Shown here: piece by piece, positions 59,572 through 64,000 of the stretch | How positions within the stretch are numbered: position 1 is the first letter of the stretch | How the letters are laid out: the number at the start of each line of letters is the position of its first letter | NCBI GenBank assembly: GCA_963788085.1 | Contig: CAWBFS010000072.1 | Location: 115,190-179,189, forward strand | Source of the DNA: AP-15 sp963788085 | GTDB lineage: Bacteria; Pseudomonadota; Alphaproteobacteria; ATCC43930; CGMCC-115725 | Direction of reading: 5' to 3' | Length of the DNA: 64,000 bases | Program-made: the position numbers and the translations under genes | The notes under the pieces: model-generated | Database searches by the model: none | Told to the model about the DNA's origin: nothing | Seen by the model: only the letters and a program-made list of their open reading frames with translations

Positions 59572-60555
59572 ATGGAACCCACACTCGAACAGATGGCCCG
59601 GTCGCTCGTCGAGAGCGGTGATTATCGTGTCTCCAGTCGGCTGGGATCAGTGGCTGAATACCACGCACCCGATACCAACCCAAAGCTCGTCGCCGCAGTG
59701 GTGGATGTCGAAACGACCGGCACGAATCCAGATCGCGACAAAATCATCGAACTCGGCATCTCACTATTCGAGTATGAACGGCAAAGCGGGCGGATCTACA
59801 AAGTCCTCGGCTCCTGGGAGTGGTTCGAAGATCCCGCCGTTTCGATCCCATCTGAGATCACGAAGATTACCGGCATTACCGATGCAATGGTCGCCGGTCA
59901 CCGCATTGACGACCGCGCCGTCAACGATCTGCTAGGCCGGGCTGTCCTCGTCATCGCCCACCACGCGGATTTCGACCGCCGCTTCCTGGAGAAACGGCTT
60001 CCGGCGTTCGCCGCGAAACATTGGGCTTGCAGCCGTTTCGATATCGATTGGAAGGCCGAGGGTATCCGCTCATCTGCGCTCGAATTCGTCGCCTATTCCC
60101 TCGGGTTCTTTCACGACGGACACCGGGCTGCTAGCGATTGCCGAGCCACCGTCCATGCATTGGCGCAACCGCTCCCCGGCACGGGGCGGCTTGCCTTACA
60201 AGCACTCTTGGAACAGGCCAGATTGCCGACATGGCGGTTATGGGCGAGGGACGCCGCCATCGAGAAGAAGGATGTTCTCAAGGCCCGCGGTTACACCTGG
60301 AGCCCCGGAGAGTTCGGGCGACCGAAATGCTGGTATCGCGACGTGTCGGATGCCGATAGGGCGGCAGAGATGGCTTGGCTCCGAGCAAACGTGATGGGGC
60401 CGGATCAATCCGTGTGGGCGTTGCGGATAACAGCGAGAGATCGGTACTCGGATCGATGCTGGGGTTGGGGCGAACCGCTGGCCGAACCGGCAATCCAGAA
60501 TTTGGATGGCGACCTTCCCTGGCAGGCCGCGTGCATCGCCACCGGAAGACCTTGA
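59572..60555 (+). CDS. DnaQ-like 3'-5' exonuclease
   Basis: This 327-residue protein has a DEDDh exonuclease domain at about residues 35-210: ExoI VVDVETTGTNPD, ExoII IAHHADFDRRFLE and ExoIII DGHRAASDCRA. It would remove nucleotides from 3' ends of DNA or RNA. The C-terminal 110 residues (ARGYTWSPGEFGRPKCWYRD, then WLRANV) form a domain also seen in stand-alone Rhizobiales exonucleases. The start codon is uncertain, as GGCGG is only two bases before ATG 59572. Confidence 0.85.
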   Translation: MEPTLEQMARSLVESGDYRVSSRLGSVAEYHAPDTNPKLVAAVVDVETTGTNPDRDKIIELGISLFEYERQSGRIYKVLGSWEWFEDPAVSIPSEITKITGITDAMVAGHRIDDRAVNDLLGRAVLVIAHHADFDRRFLEKRLPAFAAKHWACSRFDIDWKAEGIRSSALEFVAYSLGFFHDGHRAASDCRATVHALAQPLPGTGRLALQALLEQARLPTWRLWARDAAIEKKDVLKARGYTWSPGEFGRPKCWYRDVSDADRAAEMAWLRANVMGPDQSVWALRITARDRYSDRCWGWGEPLAEPAIQNLDGDLPWQAACIATGRP

Positions 60556-60766
60556 TCCCACCCGAAGATGCTATCGGCAGATTTCGCGTGGTCGTTGATG
60601 TTCGAAATGATCTCCCGGCTCCCCCGGAGCCCGCTGGGACGGCATCTTGCATTTAGACAGGGATCGTCAGAAGGCTATACCGAATGCTCGCCATCTGGGC
60701 TCCGTGACGGGCTTCCGACGAAGACAGCCTGTCGAAACCAACGGAAGTGTAAAAACTGATGGGTGG

Positions 60767-60780
60767 TTGACCTGGATCAA
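60767..60780 (+). promoter_or_regulatory. FNR/FixK box before candidate small RNA
   Basis: TTGACCTGGATCAA matches the TTGA(T/C)-N4-ATCAA consensus on both sides. No protein gene starts within 150 bp downstream, but a double-hairpin transcript ending in a terminator does. Confidence 0.6.
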
Positions 60781-60814
60781 TGTGTCGGATGATTCGGGAT
60801 GTCACGTTTCCGGG

Positions 60815-60896
60815 GCGAGGCTGGCGACTTTCTCCCCCCAAACATAAGTCGCCACCCGAAGGAACCCCGGCACTCCCCCTGCCGGGGTTTCGTTTT
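60815..60896 (+). ncRNA. Candidate small RNA with two C-rich hairpin loops
   Basis: The predicted start lies about 41 bp after the centre of the FNR box at 60767. Hairpin 1 pairs TGGCGACTT (60822-60830) with AAGTCGCCA (60846-60854), nine perfect pairs, with the loop sequence TCTCCCCCCAAACAT. Hairpin 2 is the terminator (60863-60889) with loop CTCCCCC. Both loops carry CUCCCCC, which can pair with Shine-Dalgarno sequences, as in alphaproteobacterial stress sRNAs with CCUCCUCCC loops. There is no ORF. Start site and expression are inferred. Confidence 0.5.
60863..60895 (+). terminator. Rho-independent terminator
   Basis: AACCCCGGCA and TGCCGGGGTT form a perfect 10-bp stem with a seven-base loop, followed by TCGTTTTT. 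It would end the candidate sRNA. Confidence 0.85.
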
Positions 60897-61942
60897 TGCC
60901 CAGTCGACACAGTTTATGCTGCTGACTGAACGACGAACGCCCCCAGCGTTATCTCGCTGCTCATGTTCTTGCTGTTTGCAGCGATGCCGACGCTCATCAC
61001 GCGAGTAGGACCGGGCAGTCGCAGGGTGATCTCCTGAGGGGTAGTCGGTCTCGATATCGGTTCGATACCCGCCCGTGCTCACCCCCGCTTTAGTACAGCG
61101 TAGAAGGCGCTACTGCGATCGATCAGATGAAGGGTGTCGGGATTAACCTCGGTGTCGACGCCGTTGGCGTTGGGCATTTCGGAGAAGACTGCTTGGGGAT
61201 CGCTTCCAGAGGGCGCTCCGGTGGCTGCTGGTGCGGCTTTTCAGCTTTGGACGGAGGGTTGCCGAAGGCGGGACCGAGATGCTGGTGCAGCAGCCCCGCA
61301 GCGGTTCTCGACGAAGATAGGAAAGTGGCTCGACATCGCGCTTAGTGTCCTGACAGCCGTGGCTAGTGTGTTATGTGAGCCTCGATGGCAAAGGTGTCGA
61401 TTTGGGTGGCTGCTGGTCTCCTGGATCATCGCCGGGGATGATCGCACGCGCAGGCTGACCGACATCCTCACTAGCTGGTCGCGCGGGAACGGCAGAAGGA
61501 GCGGTCGGGAGTTCACTGCCACGCGGTAGCGCAGAATTAATTAAGCCCATGGGATGATTTGCTCCGTAGTTTTTGATATTGAAGGATGAACCCGCTTGGC
61601 GGCGCTCATCATGGCGAAAGCGGCACACCATGGATGGTTAGCTTCAACCTCAGTCAAAGTCATTTTACAATAATTACGTCAAGGGCGCGTCCAGCAGCCC
61701 CCATTGCGCGCAAGGTTTGCGGATTTTCGCCACCAACGGAACCCGAACCGTTGACAAATCGGCTCGCTTGGGGGAGTACCAGCGTGATGGCTTTTGCGAG
61801 TTCCTAGCAATCACGGTCACGGCGCTCGCGCTCGTGCCTACGAGGCGAATCTCGCGCCACTGCCGAATCCAGATGGGAATGGCACAGGCAGCCTACTTCA
61901 TCGCGCAGCAGATCTACGCTGGATGGGCTCTCTTTGGGATGA
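60897..61942. other. 1-kb stretch without accepted gene
   Basis: Short frames only; a segment near 61180-61290 resembles 58340-58450. No RNA gene or phage gene is recognised. Confidence 0.35.
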
Positions 61943-62392
61943 AATCTTCGAGGGCCTGCTGGATTAGGGGCGGGATCGTTCTCGACCACTCTCGTCCAGG
62001 AGTTCCGTGCGACAAAGGCGGGCGCGCTGTACGCGATCATCGTCTTCCTCATTGGCTTCGTCCTCGGCACCATTCGCGTCCTGCTGCTCGTCCCACGTCT
62101 GGGTGAGATGCTTGCCGTCATCGTCGAAGCATCGATCATCCTTGCGGCGAGTTGGTTTGTCTGCCGCTGGTGCGTGGATCGGCTCAGTGTGCGGCGAACG
62201 GTTACGACACAATCAATAATGGGCTTGGTTGCGTTCATGGCGCTAATGTCGGCTGAGGTTGGGTTAGGTGCCGTCCTTGGTCGGTCACTTGTGGATCAGT
62301 TTGCTGCGTACAGATCGGCGGCTGGAGCGATTGGTCTCGCCGCTCAGGTTATATTTGCGATGTTCCCGGTAATCCAGGTCCGGTGGTCGTAA
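61943..62392 (+). pseudogene. Membrane protein, 5' end unclear
   Basis: The open frame encodes FRATKAGALYAIIVFLIGFV, LGTIRVLLLVPRLGEMLAVI, SIILAASWFVCRWCVDRL and IMGLVAFMALMSAEVGLGAV, i.e. four membrane spans, and ends VIQVRWS. The first start codon in frame is at 62108, inside the protein, so the gene is truncated or shifted at its 5' end. Family not recognised. Confidence 0.5.
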
Positions 62393-62399
62393 GCCTTTT

Positions 62400-62458
62400 A
62401 GACCGGCAAAATACTGCCACTCTCTAGACCGGCAATTTTTGGTAAGTCAGACCGGCAA
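62400..62458 (+). repeat. Three iteron-like direct repeats
   Basis: AGACCGGCAA occurs at 62400-62409, 62426-62435 and 62449-62458, spaced 26 and 23 bp, each followed by A/T-rich bases. Spacing near two helix turns and position before a DNA-binding-type gene fit plasmid iterons. Confidence 0.6.
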
Positions 62459-62516
62459 CAAATTGCAGGGAAATAAAGAGAAGGGAAGAAAGAGAAGTTA
62501 AGATTAAGAAAGAGAA

Positions 62517-62573
62517 AGTCTGTTTAGATTCCCGCTTCGCTTAAGACCTTCGGTCTTGGAATCTAAACAGACT
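62517..62573. repeat. Perfect 16-bp inverted repeat with nested hairpin
   Basis: AGTCTGTTTAGATTCC (62517-62532) and its exact complement GGAATCTAAACAGACT (62558-62573) flank a 25-base loop that contains another perfect stem, AAGACC and GGTCTT (62543-62557). Possible roles are a replication-origin hairpin, a MITE, or an operator for the next gene. Confidence 0.8.
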
Positions 62574-62703
62574 CCCGATCAACGGCCTCAGGTTGTCGGA
62601 CCAACCTTCGCCGCATCGTCTTGATTCTCTGAATCTAACGATATATATGGAGTCGAGAGAGGCAATATCGGTTCAGTCGTCACATATTTTTGAGGATAAT
62701 ACA

Positions 62704-63246
62704 ATGGAAACCTTAGATCTAGAGTTAGAGCTTAACGCTCTACATTATAATTCTCACTTTGACTCTGACTTCAATTCAACGAAAGGGATAGACGAGTTCA
62801 GCGAACGAATTATCGAGCGATCAAAGCCGAAGCCTGCAAAAATCAAGCGAGAAATCAGCCGACTGGCTGAGCCGTACCAGACCGCAAACAATTCAGCGGC
62901 AGGCAGCAAGGCGTCACCGACAGACTGGATTCGATCGTTGCTGGCTCGTTTTACGAAATGCCCAAACGAAGTGATATTCGATACGGGCTTGAACGATGGC
63001 GAAGTGCGGGTCTTGCTTGCACTCAACGCGTTGGACTGGAATGAGAAAGGATGGAGCGAACACAGCGAAGAAACGATGGCAAGCCTGATCGGTCAGAAGG
63101 TCCGCCAGTTTCGCAATATCCTAACCTCGCTCAGAAGGAAGGATAAGGTCTTTCAGCAAAGGCGGGGCGATCACAAGACCGCCAAGCTTTACCTCAAGAT
63201 CAGAGTCGAGGGTAACGCTGTTGTCAAAGGCTATAAACATGATTGA
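62704..63246 (+). CDS. Winged-helix-like protein, candidate replication initiator
   Basis: The start at 62704 (METLDLELELNAL) has GAGGATAA upstream; longer starts at 62593 and 62647 lack one. The acidic N-terminus is followed by a basic linker (SKPKPAKIKREISRL) and a winged-helix-like part: LNDGEVRVLLALNALDWNEK, ETMASLIGQKVRQFRNILTS, LRRKDKVFQQRRGDHKTAKL. Such an arrangement is seen in plasmid replication proteins and phage replication proteins. The upstream repeats support this, but no named Rep family is recognised. Its DNA is AT-richer than the rest. Confidence 0.5.
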   Translation: METLDLELELNALHYNSHFDSDFNSTKGIDEFSERIIERSKPKPAKIKREISRLAEPYQTANNSAAGSKASPTDWIRSLLARFTKCPNEVIFDTGLNDGEVRVLLALNALDWNEKGWSEHSEETMASLIGQKVRQFRNILTSLRRKDKVFQQRRGDHKTAKLYLKIRVEGNAVVKGYKHD

Positions 63247-63363
63247 GAGAGTGAAAGAACCGGGCAGTCTGCCCGGTTCGCGATTTGTCTTTCAACGGTG
63301 TCGCTCATCCAAGTCCGTCATGCATTTGTCGAGCCCACCACGTTCGGAAAGGACGCGATTTTC

Positions 63364-64000
63364 CTAATGGCGAGTGTCTGAGCCCTCGACCTGGACGTTG
63401 AATTTCACAAAACAATCAAACAGCGGTGCCTTCCGGTAGAGACGGCGATCGACCACCTCGGTCGGTGACCTCGGTTCGGTTCGCAATTCCAATAACCCGA
63501 ACCAGACCAAGGGCCTGAGAATGCGAGCTTCCATGGCGCTGGAACCGAGATCCCATTCCCACTCCAGAACGTCGATGACGGGAGAAGCGCAAAGCCGGGT
63601 GAGCGTTTCCCTCGGCAGCCAATCGTGTGCCGATGCCGAAAGCGACCAAAGAATGACCCCCACCTGTGTCAGAGGCCAAGAATCGAGCGCGTATCGGTCG
63701 AAATAGGCAAGGTTCAAGCGCCAGAAGGCGACATGGAAAAGGAGGGCCTGCAAGGGTCCGTGCTGCTCGGCTGCGAGCAGCCTCCTACCCAACGGTGTCG
63801 GTACCAGCTTTCCGCGATACGTTCGGAGGAGCTTCGCCCCCTGCGCCAAAATGCGAACGAAATGCAGGGGCAAGAAGTCGGGTTCGTTTATAACCTTCTG
63901 GTACCGCAGCAACTCATCCTTGTCGTAATCAGGCGCTTTGATGATCCCGAACATCTCCTCGACTACGGCGCGGGACAGGTTGCCGGTAGCAGTCAGCTTC
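63364..64000 (-). CDS. pRiA4b ORF-3-type protein C-terminal domain, 5' part outside window
   Basis: The gene reads leftward, and its 5' part runs beyond the window end. The visible 212 residues start in frame KLTATGNLSRAVVEEMFGII and continue LPLHFVRILAQGAKLLRTYR, GKLVPTPLGRRLLAAEQHG. This L(T/K)xxGNLxRxxV plus 'LxPTxxGRxLL' pattern is typical of the C-terminal region attached to plasmid pRiA4b ORF-3 family proteins. The function of that family is unknown; it is common on Rhizobiales plasmids. Confidence 0.6.
   Translation of the reverse strand, partial: KLTATGNLSRAVVEEMFGIIKAPDYDKDELLRYQKVINEPDFLPLHFVRILAQGAKLLRTYRGKLVPTPLGRRLLAAEQHGPLQALLFHVAFWRLNLAYFDRYALDSWPLTQVGVILWSLSASAHDWLPRETLTRLCASPVIDVLEWEWDLGSSAMEARILRPLVWFGLLELRTEPRSPTEVVDRRLYRKAPLFDCFVKFNVQVEGSDTRH

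Noticed and set aside
61040..61085. GGTTCGATACCCGCCC as a possible tRNA T-arm
   Set aside because: The stem bases do not pair and no anticodon or acceptor strands are found around it.
62400..62458. CRISPR array
   Set aside because: Only three 10-bp repeats with short A/T-rich spacers and no cas genes; iterons fit better.

Overview
The window reads as high-GC DNA from an alphaproteobacterium, most likely order Hyphomicrobiales (Rhizobiales). Supporting signs are a MucR/Ros zinc-finger regulator, an IS1380-type transposase remnant, a protein resembling the C-terminal part of plasmid pRiA4b ORF-3 proteins, and repeated FNR/FixK-type boxes (TTGAT-N4-ATCAA). The many broken genes, recombinases, duplicated gene pieces, a tRNA 3' scar and iteron-like repeats point to an accessory replicon or genomic island rather than core chromosome. 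This placement is inference; no rRNA or complete tRNA gene is present.

Left part (1-16 kb): a run of small exported proteins and lipoproteins (OmpA-like, HdeA-like, Asn/Gly-repeat proteins, a 'DGTY' family), a two-TM K+ channel, a truncated cation/proton antiporter, a tandem pair of AraC-type regulators, and an intact RND efflux operon (membrane fusion protein plus pump). Middle (16-34.6 kb): a sugar-metabolism island with phosphoketolase, a histidine phosphatase, a beta-phosphoglucomutase-like HAD protein, two GH65 phosphorylase-type enzymes, a GH63-type glucosidase and a GH13 enzyme, followed by an envelope lipoprotein, an intact antiporter and a membrane protein. On paper these connect: GH65 phosphorolysis gives beta-glucose-1-phosphate, the HAD enzyme makes glucose-6-phosphate, and phosphoketolase splits sugar phosphates to acetyl phosphate. 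Almost every gene of this island carries one or more single-base frameshifts, while neighbours such as the 1031-residue RND pump are intact, so either recent decay or local indel errors must be considered.

Right part (34.8-64 kb): it starts at a 24-bp tRNA 3'-end scar and holds truncated genes (P-type ATPase fused to an MFS remnant, cytochrome b561, Ada, DEDD exonuclease, UvrD-like helicase, IS and resolvase stubs) mixed with intact cargo: flavoprotein, MucR regulator, DUF4062-like protein, serine resolvase, MOSC protein, truncated haemoglobin, GYD protein, beta-carbonic anhydrase, TPR protein, nitroreductase, GST, NIPSNAP protein, ATP-dependent DNA ligase, DUF3800 protein, XRE regulator and a DnaQ-like exonuclease. 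The last 2 kb has three AGACCGGCAA repeats, a 16-bp perfect inverted repeat and a winged-helix-like protein, which resembles a plasmid replication region.

The best unifying signal is a set of FNR/FixK-like boxes at 4044, 5213, 6206, 11082, 26655, 32535 and 60767. They precede an AraC regulator, both antiporter copies, the efflux operon, a small exported protein, and a candidate 80-nt small RNA with two C-rich hairpin loops (60815-60896). This suggests a low-oxygen-responsive envelope, ion and fermentation programme. The sRNA and the 'DGTY' family are the items most likely to be undescribed.
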